From NCBI GenBank assembly GCA_022494885.1, contig JAGVSM010003725.1:1-64000 (forward strand): a stretch of DNA of 64,000 nt, written 5' to 3'. Under the pieces are notes generated by a model. The model was not told the origin of the DNA, ran no database searches, and was given only the letters and a program-made list of their open reading frames with translations. This DNA is from Micrasema longulum. Lineage: Eukaryota; Arthropoda; Insecta; Trichoptera; Brachycentridae. Made by a program: the position numbers and the translations under genes. Shown here in pieces: positions 45,851 to 57,654 of the stretch. The number at the start of each line of letters is the position of its first letter. Within the stretch, counting starts at the first letter, position 1.

Positions 45851-46029
45851 TTTTATTTTTTTTGCACTACAACAGGCCAGGAGGCCCAATTACAGTGGTG
45901 AATTACATTACAGAACAACCAGGCTTGAGAAAAATCACATTTTAAATTTTTGTGTTCTCACCGGGAATCGAAACCGGAACCTTCCGTGCGTGAGTCAAGC
46001 GTCTTGAACACTACACCACGGAAGCCGCC
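45851..46029 (-). mobile_element. SINE-A, near full length, minus strand
   Basis: TTTTTTTTGCACTACAACAG, GGCCAGGAGGCCCAATTACA, GAATCGAAACCGGAACCTTC and CACCACGGAAGCCGCC in reversed family order. It abuts MITE I on its head side. Confidence 0.88.
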
Positions 46030-46037
46030 ATGGCCAG

Positions 46038-46842
46038 AATTGAACGCGGTTATGCAGAAAGCAGCCAGCCATGGAAAAGTGAAACTGAGATAATAGCACT
46101 TTTGTGAAATTAGTAAATAATCCAATCTACGCAACAGTTGAAATGTTTTTAACTCTGACAAATGATATCAAATGATTTGACATTTGTTATTTTTATAGCG
46201 CAAAAAAGAGTTTAATTGTGTAATTGACCAGTTTTAATAATTTTGAAAATCTGGCTGACCATTTTGCAGAAAACAGCCTACCGTAAAACTCCGATGTATG
46301 CTGTGTCATTATGTATTTAACATATCATTTTATATTTATATTAGGGTACATTGTAAAGATTCACTTAATTCATTTGTTTTAATAACTTGTTTTTGCTATG
46401 TGGCTGACCACATAACCTAAAACATGCATTTGCAGAAAACAGCCAGATCTAATATTGAATGATACTTCATTCAAACTTTAAAAGAATGAAGTGACACTCC
46501 GTATTAGGTAAAACATGTTTTTTGAATAGAGGTTTTTTTTTAAATTAATGAATTTATAAAATTAAGAGACGTATTTATCCACTTTTATTTGTTTAACAGA
46601 ACTAACTTTCTCAATCCAATCAGCATCAATACTGTAAGATTTTTCTAGCGCTGTGGGTGTTTTCTGCAAATTGAGAAATGCCGTTTTTGTGATCAGCACT
46701 ATTTTTAGATGGTGATTATTACAGCTTTTTATATGAAATGCGGCATAACTGTTTTAAACAGACTTTACTGCACCTGAAAACATCAATATCCCATTTTTTC
46801 AAAGTTGTGGACTGGCTGCTTTCTGCATAACTACGTTTAATT
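46038..46842. mobile_element. MITE I, long copy
   Basis: 805 bp with inverted ends AATTGAACGCGGTTATGCAG and CTGCATAACTACGTTTAATT. Sub-terminal GCAGAAAGCAGCCAG is exact in both arms. Motifs of the TTTGCAGAAAACAGCC type recur several times inside. No transposase. The superfamily is not determined. Confidence 0.8.
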
Positions 46843-47049
46843 GAACGTTTGGTTTACCTAAATGTTCATTAAACATATTTTCAAAAGTGCATACTAAAGC
46901 AAGGGTTATTTTATCTAACGGCTTTTAAAGTGTAAATATTTTTTAAATACCACGCTCATTTACATAATTTAATTGCCTGTGCACATATACACATTTTCTT
47001 AAAGAAAATTTGATTTTATTTTATAAACAATAGAAGATTACTATGTTAA

Positions 47050-47270
47050 CTTCCTACTGTAATTTATATAGCGATAGCTTAAATAGTCCCATTTACGAAA
47101 TATAATTCCTCTGGGGCGCTTAACAAGGGTGATTTTCTGAATAATGATTTTGACACACTAAACAATTATAATAAAAATCAACATAATTATAAGTATTTAT
47201 AAGTATACAAATCGGCTATAGCTTCTCCGAATAAATATGCACATAAATATATTTTTTCAAAGTTACATTT
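47050..47270 (-). mobile_element. L2-like LINE 3' terminus, decayed
   Basis: TTATATAGCGATAGCTTAAA and CCTCTGGGGCGCTTAACAAG are a mutated reverse of the GCGCCC...GCGCTATATAAAT terminus. No coding part. Confidence 0.55.
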
Positions 47271-48856
47271 TTAAGAAAAAAATAAAGAATCTAGGTAAAA
47301 CGTTGCTCGTGGCCCGTTTAAATTAATGGATTTAGGTATTACTATCGAAATAAAGCTTCCGCCACATCTGTAGCTCAATCACAAATAACTATCGTCGTGC
47401 TAATAAGCGACGTGATAACAATTTCTCACCATGGTTGTTTATCGTATTCGCGATCAAACTGCAACATTCGCAAACACCTTATATAAAATGTCAAAATATT
47501 TACGTTTCGCGACGTATAATCCTGCTGCGCAATCACATATTTGAATTTCACCGGTGTAAATATGGAAACTATTCCAAAACTGCTACTTTTATTTAATTAT
47601 TTATTATTTATTATGCTACTTATTGCATTTAGCCGGCGGCTGGCAAGATAAATGTCAAGAGAAGCATTTGCCATAGTAATTGTAATTTAATTTTAACTTT
47701 TTTGTATTAGATACTCCTTACTATTTTGCAAATGCAAGATATTATATTCTTTTTTATAGTAAATGCAAGATATTTTTCGCTAGTGAACTGTATTTATTTA
47801 CGAGGAAAACAAAAAACAAACCGACGCGAGCGTGGACATAGAGATTACACACGCGTTGACATATGACTGCGATAACTTAAGCATGTTCATTATTGTTCAT
47901 TGTGATCGCTCAAATGTTTAGCATGTTTTTAAGCACGTCGATAGTTATTTGTGATTGGGCTACTGAATGTCTTCATAATTAATTAAAGCAATAAACACAT
48001 GCGTATAGAAAAAAAAATACATGTATATATATAAGACACGTGTAAGGCCAATCGTGACATGGGGTAGGAACGTGGGGAGGTCACACAACCAGGACAAATA
48101 ATCTGCTAAAATAAGACCGAAGATATTGTGCGATAGAGCAGAGCAAGAAGAATATTCTGGAGAGATCATATAAACATAATAGACAACAGAATCCCTAACA
48201 CTGCAGCTAAGAAAAATCTATCTGGTCATCGTCTTCCTGGTAAATCACCCGAAAGACAGGACAGTTGGGTCTCAACCTCCCAAGAGTAGCAGCTTTCTGC
48301 CAAAACAGATCAAAATATTTACACGCAGAGGAAGAAGTATCACTCATATTGTATTTGTATAATTGGTTAGGAAATAGTTTTGTGTCAATTTTAAAATATA
48401 GTGCGTTAAAATTTATAAGAAAATCTGAAAAAAAATATCAGTAAAGTGTAATCAACATCAAGTAAAATATATTTGACATAAAATGCGTGCAAGAATAGGC
48501 GTGCTCAACACAAGATAAGATAGCCTTCTTTATCTTATATAATACGATTGTAAAAACGAGATATTCTTCGAATTTTTCCCGTTTTAGAGCTATTTATTTA
48601 GTCGTAAAGTAAAAACAACAATCAATATTGATAGGAGTTATGTTAACATTGATGGATAATTTGTTTAGAGAATAGAACAGATTTCTTACTCATAATAATA
48701 ATTTCAAAAATTCTCTTTTTTTTTTTATTATTTCATAATAAGGCATAATTAAGTGTGAGAAAGAAGCGTGTCATATGCATATTGCAGACAAAAAGTTGCC
48801 CAAAACTGGTTAAAACATGCAGTATTCAAACTTAATACTGCAAAAAAAGCTACTTA
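47271..48856. other. No gene supported; possible LINE remnant near 48.05-48.3 kb
   Basis: 48050-48300 is less AT-rich and in the plus frames hints at a LINE C-terminus, but frames are broken and I cannot support a call. Confidence 0.35.
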
Positions 48857-50101
48857 CCTAATATTTATTTATTTATTTATTTGGGATTTTTACAGCTATT
48901 ACATAAACAAAATAAGTAGAAAAATCTTAACAATGCTAAGGCCAATTAAAAAAATCCACTGTAAATATAATGACACATAATATATAAGAAAAGAAGTTCA
49001 GCAATTGTATTTGTGTGACGTTTGTATTCATGTGTATGTGAATGTGTGTATGCGTGAATAAATGAGGGAGAGGATACATGTGCGTATGGGAATGAATGTG
49101 GGAGAGGGTGCGTGTGTGTGGGTGCGTAAGTATAAAAAAATAATTGTTTAAAACTTGTAAATTGTATTAAAAATGGTACAATAAAGAGCTTGGTAAAAAG
49201 TTAGAAACCTTTTTGTTAAAATTCAAATGAAGAAATGATATAAATTGTTTTTTTCTTTTTTAAAGTATGTTAAATTTCAAAACCGTATTCTGAAAAAAAA
49301 AGCATTTTATTTTAAAATTTAACTGATACACATCGAATGAATAATGTGCGACGAGTCCTATACAATACGGTAGGTAACCACAAAATGCAGTAAATACGAA
49401 ATAATGACAACAATAAAATAAGGTTTGGCAATACGCGAACGTTGATTCAAAACGAACATACAAATGCATATTATATGCACCTACATAATATATAAATAAG
49501 AATAACATATAAGTTTGATAGAAATTATTCGGATTATTAAAATCAGGTGTCACAAACAGTTGGCCCGCAGAACGGGGATACATAATTATATTAAAATATC
49601 TTCTCACTATAAAACTTATATTTGTTCAGGGATAGAGAGCAACGGAGAGGAGGGTGCGGACAAAGACAATTTATTACAAATGGCAGTTTGGATTAGTTTA
49701 ATATTTTTGGTAAATATATCTACGTCGTTAAATTTCTTGTTATACTTATCCATAATACGGTTAATCGTAGCGTTTTTTGACGAATTTGTTCTGCATTTAG
49801 GTATGTGGAAAAATTGTGTACAACGCGTTTGTCTCTGTGGTACCTTAAGATGAATGCGGGTAACCAATTCGGGGGAATCTATTTTATCAGATATTATGTT
49901 GGTGAGTAACACTATATCAGCCGTGGTTCGTCTATCAGCGAGAGTTTGAATACTATGAAAAATGCACGCTTGGCGATAATCTGGGAAATTGAGATGTAGT
50001 CTACGGTTAAAGTTTTTTATAAACATTTTTTTAATTCTTTCAATTTTGCAGGAATTAATTTTATAAAAAGGAGACCAGACAGGTGAAGAACAGCATTTCA
50101 A
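48857..50101 (-). mobile_element. LINE with reverse-transcriptase C-terminus and CA-rich 3' UTR
   Basis: The minus frame 50101-49616 begins KCCSSPVWSPFYKINSCKIE, continues LHLNFPDYRQACIFHSIQTL and KVPQRQTRCTQFFHIPKCRT and ends at a stop, a typical non-LTR RT C-terminus. The 3' UTR contains a CA-rich stretch on the coding strand (49110-49010) and appears to end in AATAAATAAATA at 48880-48860. It meets a plus-strand L2-like LINE at its 5' side. The 3' border is inferred. Confidence 0.75.
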
Positions 50102-50800
50102 AAGATTTGCGGCATTTTAGTTGGTTTTTGGGAAAAACTGATAGCAGAAATGCGTTTGTAGTGTCTAGAGTCGATTATTATAATGGTATTTATGCAAGTC
50201 TACCAATGAAAAAAATGACTCGCCTACAATCTGTATTGAATGCTGCAGCGAGACTTATTTTTGGAATCTCTAAGTTCAGTCATATCACTCCACTACTTTG
50301 GGAACTACGCTGGCTACGTTTTCCACAGAGGGTCGAATACAAACTCTGTTGGCTTATGTATAAGTCACTGCACAACTCTGCTCCGGAATATCTAAGGGAA
50401 CTATGCATTCCAGATGAACTAGCTGACAGGCGTCTCACGCTTGATCAGCTACGTCTACGGCGAGAGGAAAAGTTATTATACCTCTACGCAAACAGCGCAC
50501 TGAATTTAGTGAACGCGCATTTGCGGTCGCAGACCCTATGGCATGGAATGCTCTCCCAGCAGAGGTGCGAGGCTGTGAAAGTGAAGTGATGTTTCGGAAA
50601 AAACTTTAAACCCACTTGTTCTCTAAATCATTTGAATAAATCCGTAGCACGTGACAACAAAATAAATTATTTTAATTAAATTACAAATTTAAAAGCTTCA
50701 ATAAAATTTATTTAACAATAAAATCACTATGTAAAGCGCCCTTGGGTATTGTATTACGAAAATGGCGCTATATAAGTTATCCATAATAATAATAATAATA
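50095..50800 (+). mobile_element. L2-like LINE, reverse-transcriptase C-terminus to 3' tail
   Basis: The frame to 50589 shows SRVDYYNGIYASLP, LQSVLNAAARLIFG, FSHITPLLWELRWLRFPQRV and KLCWLMYKSLHNSAPEYL, the hallmark L2/CR1 RT C-terminal blocks. Near 50515 the sense moves to another frame (FAVADPMAWNALPAEVRGC, then FRKKL), so one frameshift is present. The 3' UTR ends with GCGCCCTTGGGTATTG, GGCGCTATATAAGTTATCC and an (ATA)n tail. It is the best-preserved L2-type copy here. Confidence 0.88.
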
Positions 50801-51874
50801 AAGATACTTCTTTTAAGTATAAGCAGTTTTAATTGAAAGATACATTTAAAAAATAAAAGCATAGTTTATTTATAAAATTTCAATAAAAAAAAAAATGTTA
50901 CTTTTATTTTTACAAATGAAAATATTCTGTTAATAAATGTAGAATATTTCTATCTAGATTGCAAATCAATAAATAATTCAATAACGACAAAATGTGAGTT
51001 GCGGCATTTAATTAATGCTGAAATTGAAAAACAAATTTATAACTTTACGACTGTGTATTCTTAAACAAACGTTAATCGTCGCGTATGCAAATATGTATTG
51101 TTTATGCGGAAAATAAAATGCTATTTATTAAATGCGCCACAAACACACACATAAATAGATTTAAGTAAGATAATATTGTGGAAAACAAAAATTTTCTCGG
51201 ATTTGTTTTCCCGCCAACATCCGGGAAAAGCGGTTACTAAAGATAATCAGATTCGCTTCCAATGATAGATACTGCGCATGATTTTTACCTACTAATAAAA
51301 TACTGAAGTTGACATTAAAAATTACGAAATAATGATGTAATTTTATACCGCTCTAATTAAAATTATGCTATCGCTTGGTTGAGTATTTAATAAAGGTGGT
51401 TAGTGCGTTTGCCTCCAATATTATATTAAACGATCGTTTCCCCCGTGAAAATCAATTGTTTTTATTATTGTTTATTCCCCTTCGTGCTGCTGCGAATATC
51501 TTAATCAATATTTTGAACACATCCTGTGGTCCTGTCTCTTTCCTTCTCTAACGAATACTGAATGGAACTTCTCGCTACTATCCGTAGTCCTTTTTTAGGT
51601 CCTATCAGATATAAAGATCTGGTGGCTACCGAAAATAATTTCAAAGGGTTTTAGAAAGTTTTGTAATCATTTCGGCGATTTTATCATGTGCAATTAATTC
51701 AATCCCAGTATGTGAAGAATTCACGTCGCCTTTTTCCTCAATCCAAAAAAGTACATATTATGTACTTTTGGATAACCCTTTTTAACAGATTACAGAGAGC
51801 TCTTTTAAGTAGCTTTTCTGTTTCGGCATCGACAAATTTTTACTTGTATACTATATATGTGTAATCGTTAAATT
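50801..51874. other. AT-rich, no gene recognised
   Basis: No domain-bearing frame and no defined element ends. Confidence 0.4.
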
Positions 51875-52320
51875 AAATAGTTAAATCAGCCACTCAACTG
51901 AGCAGCTATGCTGTTCATTAAATGTGGGTATTTAGATGACTGGCTAGGTTGGCTGGTTAGAAACGGCCAAACCAAAAGCCGCCGGGTTAGATTAGGATAG
52001 GTTGGGTTAAGTTCAATAATATAAAAAAAGGTTTTTTAAATTAACTTACTAAGTTAAGGATTATTGAGTTATATTAAGGATTAAGATACGAAAAAAAACA
52101 TTTTTTTATCATAAAACTTAACCCAACCTATCCTTACCTAACCTAATTTAACATAACAAAAAACATAAATAAAAAAATTGTTTTATTAAAATTAAAGAGG
52201 ATAAGCGACGTTTAACCCTTTCGTTAAATGTTCATTCAACGAACGGCCTAATAATTCCGTAGAATGCCGGCATTTAATGAACAGTCTAGCCGCTCAGTTA
52301 AGTGGCCGAGTTGACTATTT
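51875..52320. mobile_element. MITE J with double inverted repeats
   Basis: Outer ends AAATAGTTAAATCAGCC and inverted AAATAGTCAACTCGGCC continue to GTTCATTAAATG in both arms (about 50 bp, mostly matching). A second, inner pair, GGATAGGTTGGGTTAAGTT and AACTTAACCCAACCTATCC, folds the centre. No coding sequence, no clear target duplication. Confidence 0.85.
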
Positions 52321-53154
52321 GGCTGCGACAGGTGCAACGCTGAGAAGCATGTATTTAGATGCGGTGTGCAGTATGTGGTGGGCAAGTTTTTTCCAGTATA
52401 GTAACGTTTTAATATTTATAACCATAACACTCGTCAATTTTAATTAAATGTCATGAAAAAGCCCTCTGGGAGTGTATAGATAATAAATAAATAATTGGGA
52501 ATATTTTTTAAATGAATTAATCCCTTTTACCTTTATAAAACTTATATAACAATTTGAACATTACAATAAACACTGATTTGAGTATACTAAGTTATTTTTT
52601 TTAATTTTTGAAAACCAAAAAATTTGTTTCTGGATAGCAATGCATGTAGCCACGTGAATGAATCAGACATTCCAGAGATTTTATTCGGAATAATGGAGGT
52701 GTTACGCACACAATTCCGAAAACTGACTGAAGTGAAAAATAAAGATTGGTTGAAAGGGAAGCGAAATAATCTTTCAATGGAATTCCACAAGATTTGATTG
52801 TATGAACGTGAAAATCATATACGGTATACAGTGTAAACACGAGCAACTGATTCCACGAAATATTTTCACCAGTTCGAGAATTTGGTTTTGTTTTGTTTTC
52901 TTTGACCCTGAGTGTACACACAAATATATCGATTATACTATTCTTAAAATAAAAACGTTTTTATTCATACGTTATACAACATCGTAATGGATACAAAAAA
53001 ATTAACAGATAAAATAATACGGCATTAGCATAAATTTAAAAACATATTTTTATTTAGTACTCTTAATATAATCAGATACTACTTAATATTTATACATTTT
53101 GCCTATAAAATTAGGAAAACATACATCATATGCATTTTTTTAAATAACAGATAA
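52321..53154. other. No gene supported
   Basis: Overlapping short frames on both strands at 52587-52990 have no recognisable domain. Confidence 0.4.
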
Positions 53155-53365
53155 ATTATAATGCTTGCAGAAAACGAAGAAAACCGAGAAAGATATGTCA
53201 TGACCAAACCCAACAAATCTTGAAGATTGACATGCCAAAAGTCGGAATAGTCGGCGTGCGTGCATGAGAGGATGTATGAATGTAGAAAAAGCAATGTCTG
53301 CATGCAAAGTGATATGCCATTCTATACTCTCTGACTAGCACTACGGGGAAACGGCGTGATGGTTT
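53155..53365 (+). mobile_element. LINE-A 3' end
   Basis: AAAACCGAGAAAGATATGTC, GTCGGCGTGCGTGCATGAGA, GGATGTATGAATGTAGAAAA and a terminus like GGGGAAACGGCGTGATGG. It faces another LINE-A copy tail to tail 30 bp away. Confidence 0.8.
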
Positions 53366-53395
53366 GTATGTTGAAAACATTATTCCTGAAAAAGG

Positions 53396-53605
53396 AAAAT
53401 TACTACTACCATCACCCTATTTCCCCGCAGGAGTAGGCAGAGAGGAAGGGCCACCACACACGTCAATCCTGACATACATTCGTCGCTGCTTTCACATTCA
53501 TGCGTCTTGTCATATATACCTTTCAGTTATGTTCGTTTTTGACATGACCAGACATCAGATTTAGGTTTATCTGATCACGCCACGTCTTCCTTGGAAAGCG
53601 AGTGG
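53396..53605 (-). mobile_element. LINE-A 3' end (variant)
   Basis: CCCGCAGGAGTAGGCAGAGA, CCACCACACACGTC and TGACATGACCAGACATC in reverse match the LINE-A variant seen at 20755-21165 and 63560-63790. Confidence 0.75.
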
Positions 53606-53606
53606 A

Positions 53607-53815
53607 GATGAGTCTGTTTGGCGCATGTCCTAGCGTACCTGAGGTCCCGGGTCCGATTCCTGGCAAGGACGACATGAAAATTTTATTTTTAAAAAAAAAT
53701 CAGCGAATCATTTTTGTAGTTCTTGGACTGAATGCCATGGCGCCTGAAGCGTAACACTGATCACGTTACCTTAATGCAACATATAATCGAGATAAGCTGC
53801 ATTTGGAATTTAGCA
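53607..53815 (+). mobile_element. SINE-B, diverged full-length copy
   Basis: A tRNA-like head with GGTCCCGGGTCCGATTCCTG, then GACGACATGAAAATTTTA, GTAGTTCTTGGACTGAA, CGCCTGAAGCGTAACACTGA and AGATAAGCTGCATTTGG. The 3' third is lost. Confidence 0.7.
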
Positions 53816-53929
53816 AACAAACATGTGTTTGCACCTGTGCGACAGAGACTACCCAAAATCTACGAAACCTACCCTTCTGATATTTTTATCTGTTATGTTC
53901 TTAGGGTATATATACTCTAAGGTTATGTT

Positions 53930-54422
53930 ATCCATAGTGTTGAAGTGCTTTATCTGTTTAGTTTTTTATTTGTTTACTTTTTAACAAGAACACTTTACAA
54001 ATTTACTATTATGCTCAATGTTTGTTTTTGTAAATTTATTGATAATTTTGTGTTGCCAGAATTTCACTCGTCCATGCGCTTAGTAGCTGCAAGACTTGTT
54101 GTAATCTTACTTCTATTTTTATAAATTTGTTTAATATTGAATTTTTTTAAATATCACTAAATGTCTAAACTCTATTGTCAAATAAAAAATGTAAATAGGG
54201 GCTAGATTTCTTATTGTCTATGCGCTCTGTAGCTGCAAGACGTGCTGTAATCTAGCTCCTGTATATCATAATTGGAGACGAGGAACAAGAATTCCAACCG
54301 TCCATGCGCTCTGTAGCTGCAAGACGTGGTGAGATATTTATTTATTGGACAGCGCCCTTGAGGTGATTTTCACAAAAACGGCGCTATATAAACTATCCAA
54401 ATATATATATATATATATATAT
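53930..54422 (+). mobile_element. L2-like LINE 3' UTR with internal repeats, second copy
   Basis: Parallel to 38860-39445, with three clear repeat units (near 54060, 54210 and 54295), then GCGCCCTTGAGGTGATTTTC, GGCGCTATATAAACTATCC and an (AT)n tail (54400-54422). Confidence 0.78.
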
Positions 54423-55023
54423 TAGTCTACCAATGCTGTGGCTTACGCGTCATCAGGTGCGGATAAGGGTTGTGATGATGAAATGAAATGAAAACCGCAA
54501 ATGTTGCGCAATATTTTTTGCATACGCACGAGGTGTGATGTGACGAGCTATCACGTGGCATTTACGCTCCACGATAAGACATTATTTAATTCCTAGAAAG
54601 TATAGTAAACAACCGCAGTGTGGGTTTTTATCGTGGAATACTCTAGAAATCGACAATCTCCGATATTGATTATCAATAAAAAAAACGCACATAGTGTGAC
54701 AACAATTAGATAATTATGATGAATGTTATCGGGTATTTTATAGAATAAAAATTCTCCACGAAATAGAGATAATTTGAACACACTATCTACATACAAATTA
54801 ACGTGGAATTATGACCGACATTTTTACGTAAATAGGAATTGTTGTCTTATTACGAAACCAACGCAAAATCAATAAGAAGTTTTTTTAAAGATAAGAAGTT
54901 ATAATAAAATAATAAATATACTACCTCTTTCAATGATTACTTTTCGAAACATTTAGTAAATGTATCAAAGCAGAAAAAATTTTTTTTTTGCTCTTTTCTA
55001 TTTAGGCGCGTTCTCATGACTGA

Positions 55024-56203
55024 TTGCATAATGTTTGTATGCGTTATATCTCAAATATTCGCCAATTTGACCACACAAATTCGCCTGTTTATCTGAGAGA
55101 GCCCTTCCAACCCCTCGATCACAGCATGAGCTATATCTTCGTTCTAGTAACGAGAGAACCCTTTCAATACTTATTCACCGCTCTTTTTTGCCTCCTCTTT
55201 GACAGTAACAGCCGCTCGATTGTGAAATAATCTACCCATTAATTCTTTATTCACATTCAAATCACGATTGAAGTGTCACTTCCAGAATATTTGAATTTTT
55301 CCTTTCACCTCCCTCTTTCCTCCCCTTTTTACCCCCTCCTCTCTTCATAGTATAGTGTACATATTTAGTCGATGTCATTTTTTTTTAAATATATATATTT
55401 AATTTTCAATATATTGTTATGTAATTAAATTTTTACAATATATTTACAATATGTTCAAATACCACTGATTTTCTCAAATTGAACGGTTTGGGCAGGTAGA
55501 AAGAAATTGCCTTAAGTTAATAATTACGTGATATTCTTAATGGACGTCTTGATAGTCCTGTTCTGGTTTCTGAGTTGGCCCTTAATATACCTGGCTACCG
55601 CACTCGTCACACGAATCTATCTCTTTTCTATGTACCTACAGTTCGCACCAACTATGCACAGAACTCTGAACTCCTCTGATTCGCTTGACGCGTAATTATA
55701 ATGTATTTTTCAATAACATAGACATATTTAACTGCAGTAAACTCACTTTTAAAACCAAAATTAAAAAACTATTATCTGAAAAAAATAATGTTTCTTTATA
55801 AAAAAAATATTTGTACATTATAAATGTAAGTTGTTTCTATTCACTCATATCAAACACACATTCACCCTGTCCATAAACCTATCCTTACGCCCATATACAA
55901 TCACACACATATTCACATACCTACCAAAAACACACTCCACTTTTTTTACACACGCATCCTCACACAAAAAAACTCGCACACATGCACTTCTATGATTTAA
56001 TATCTAACTGAACTGGATTTTTATGATTGTGTTTATGTGGAAAACTGATTTGGCTTTATTTTATGTTTTTTTTTATAATGTTGTGTGTATATTTTTGTAT
56101 TGCTGTTGTTTTTCTGAATAAACAAAATAAAATAAAAAATGCCCGCCCTTATGCGTATGTATGTAAACTGTATATGTATATTAAGTGTTTAAATAAAAAA
56201 AAG
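55024..56203 (+). mobile_element. LINE type N, split by another LINE tail
   Basis: 55090-55340 aligns with the RT C-terminus at 21640-21800 (CTTCGTTCTAGTAACGAGAG, CAGCCGCTCGATTGTG). The 3' UTR (TCTCAAATTGAACGGTTTGG, AAGAAATTGCCTTAAG) stops at about 55512 and resumes at 56139 (ATGCCCGCCCTTATGCGTAT, then TTAAATAAAAAA). The frame is broken by several changes. Confidence 0.8.
55513..56138 (+). mobile_element. LINE 3' end inserted in the type-N LINE
   Basis: Broken frames give ILNGRLDSPVLVSELALNIP, LFYVPTVRTNYAQNSELL and FKTKIKKLLSE, an RT C-terminus. It is followed by a CA-rich 3' UTR (55850-55990) and an AATAAACAAAATAAAATAAA tail. Same family as 36365-36850. Confidence 0.75.
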
Positions 56204-56340
56204 ACAGGACCGCGACCACTTGTGGCCGCCCTTCTCCAGCTCTCTCTTACGCTCCAAACATCGGCCGCTGTTCTGACCTGATCGCTCCACCGTGTAGAGG
56301 ATCTTCTTCTTTTCCCCTCCGCGCCACCGACCATAATCAG
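56204..56340 (-). mobile_element. RTE-type LINE C-terminal fragment
   Basis: The minus frame reads GKRRRSSTRWSDQVRTAADV and SVRESWRRAATSGRGP, the GRxxTRWxDQ block and end of an RTE-type ORF2. Less AT-rich than its surroundings. Truncated at both sides. Confidence 0.75.
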
Positions 56341-56384
56341 TCACTCCAGGCTATCTTCATTGCCGCGCGCAACGTGTCCAAACA

Positions 56385-56775
56385 ACGAGGAACTTCAGCC
56401 CAACGGGAAATTGGATACAAAAAATGTTTTCATACGCGCTATAAAAATTAGACCATTAAACGGCAGTTTCTTGAAAATGTACGAAAAATATATTTTAATA
56501 AAAACAAACTACTCAGAACGACGTCACTAGTTCATACGAGTCAACCGATATAAGAGAGTTATGGAAGATTTCCGGTTTACTTACCGTCAAGGGACCAATC
56601 GGCAGAACTGACCGAAAGAAGTGGAAGAAAACTTGAGACGTCTCACGCGGAGTTTTTTCAGAAAAACAAAACTTTAAAAAATCATAGCGCTGATAATACG
56701 ATACACGAAATGTTTATTTGGCTAAGTTTAATAGTCTATTGACAAATAAAATAAAAACACTGAACTTCATCCTCG
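56385..56775 (+). repeat. Repeat L, copy 1
   Basis: Same order of blocks as 61250-61665: GAACTTCAGCCCAACGGGAA, AGTTATGGAAGATTTCCGGT, CAGAACTGACCGAAAG and TAGCGCTGATAATACGATA, ending CACTGAACTTC. No coding frame. Its type is not recognised. Confidence 0.75.
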
Positions 56776-57189
56776 GATAATACGTTTTAGACAAATTAAG
56801 CCGTCAAGGTTCAACTCCCGACGGATGGGCTCTTTGGTTCGCCTGGCTGTCTACAAGATTCGGGCATGCATTTCCAGCACCACACTTTTGCTCGAACAGA
56901 TGCTTTGATGCTTTTTTTAAGCGAACCCATTTCATTAGCCCAAAAAATACAGACAATGTTGTAAATAAAGTTAAAAAGTTGTAGATAGATACTACAACTA
57001 AAATACTTTTCTATTTCGTTTTTTTTAATGAGAAAATTATTAGTTTCCGTTAATTTTTATGATTTCGAAACATATCAATTTTTTAATTTATTTTAAGGTA
57101 CACAGTTAGTTATTTGTCAAAAATAAAATGTTCCCAAAAAAAAACTAAAAGCTACATTTAATATCTAACATTAAAACTGCAAACTTTAC

Positions 57190-57530
57190 ATCGCTGAAAC
57201 CATCATACATTGGGATTATTCTGGTAGGTAGCCGTCTGATTTTTCCACCTGAACTTCGATGCAAGGCTCACTCTGTAAATATTTCTAACCGAATTAAAGA
57301 TATTCCTAATATCACCCATCCTCGCGTCTATCTGCTTCGATATTAAAAGGCAGCTATGGGGGCGATAGATAGGCTTGCCGATATTTAAGCCACAATTTGG
57401 CAGTGTCATGTTCCAATTACAGAATCTGGTATTCCCGGTAGCGTTGTATTGCACATAATACTTATTCAGGGATGCGGGAATACGATTATGCAACACTGGC
57501 ACTGTAAACTTATGGACGTCATACAAACGA
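57190..57530 (-). other. Open frame of unknown identity (107 residues)
   Basis: A minus-strand frame, 57526-57203, has balanced composition (LHNRIPASLNKYYV, LPNCGLNIGKPIYRPHSCLL), which is unusual here. No domain recognised. It could be an eroded transposon ORF. A LINE C-terminus begins 130 bp further on the other strand. Confidence 0.3.
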
Positions 57531-57654
57531 TAATCGTATTAATTATATTCCGAACTGATAATCCGCTTGGTCACCGCCGCAAACTCAAATTTATATTTCT
57601 GGTTTCCATAATATGATGATTAGGAATCATACAAAAAGCACACTATTTTCCTGC

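Noticed and set aside
48044..48310. LINE C-terminus
   Set aside because: Vague similarity only, broken frames and no shared block with other copies.
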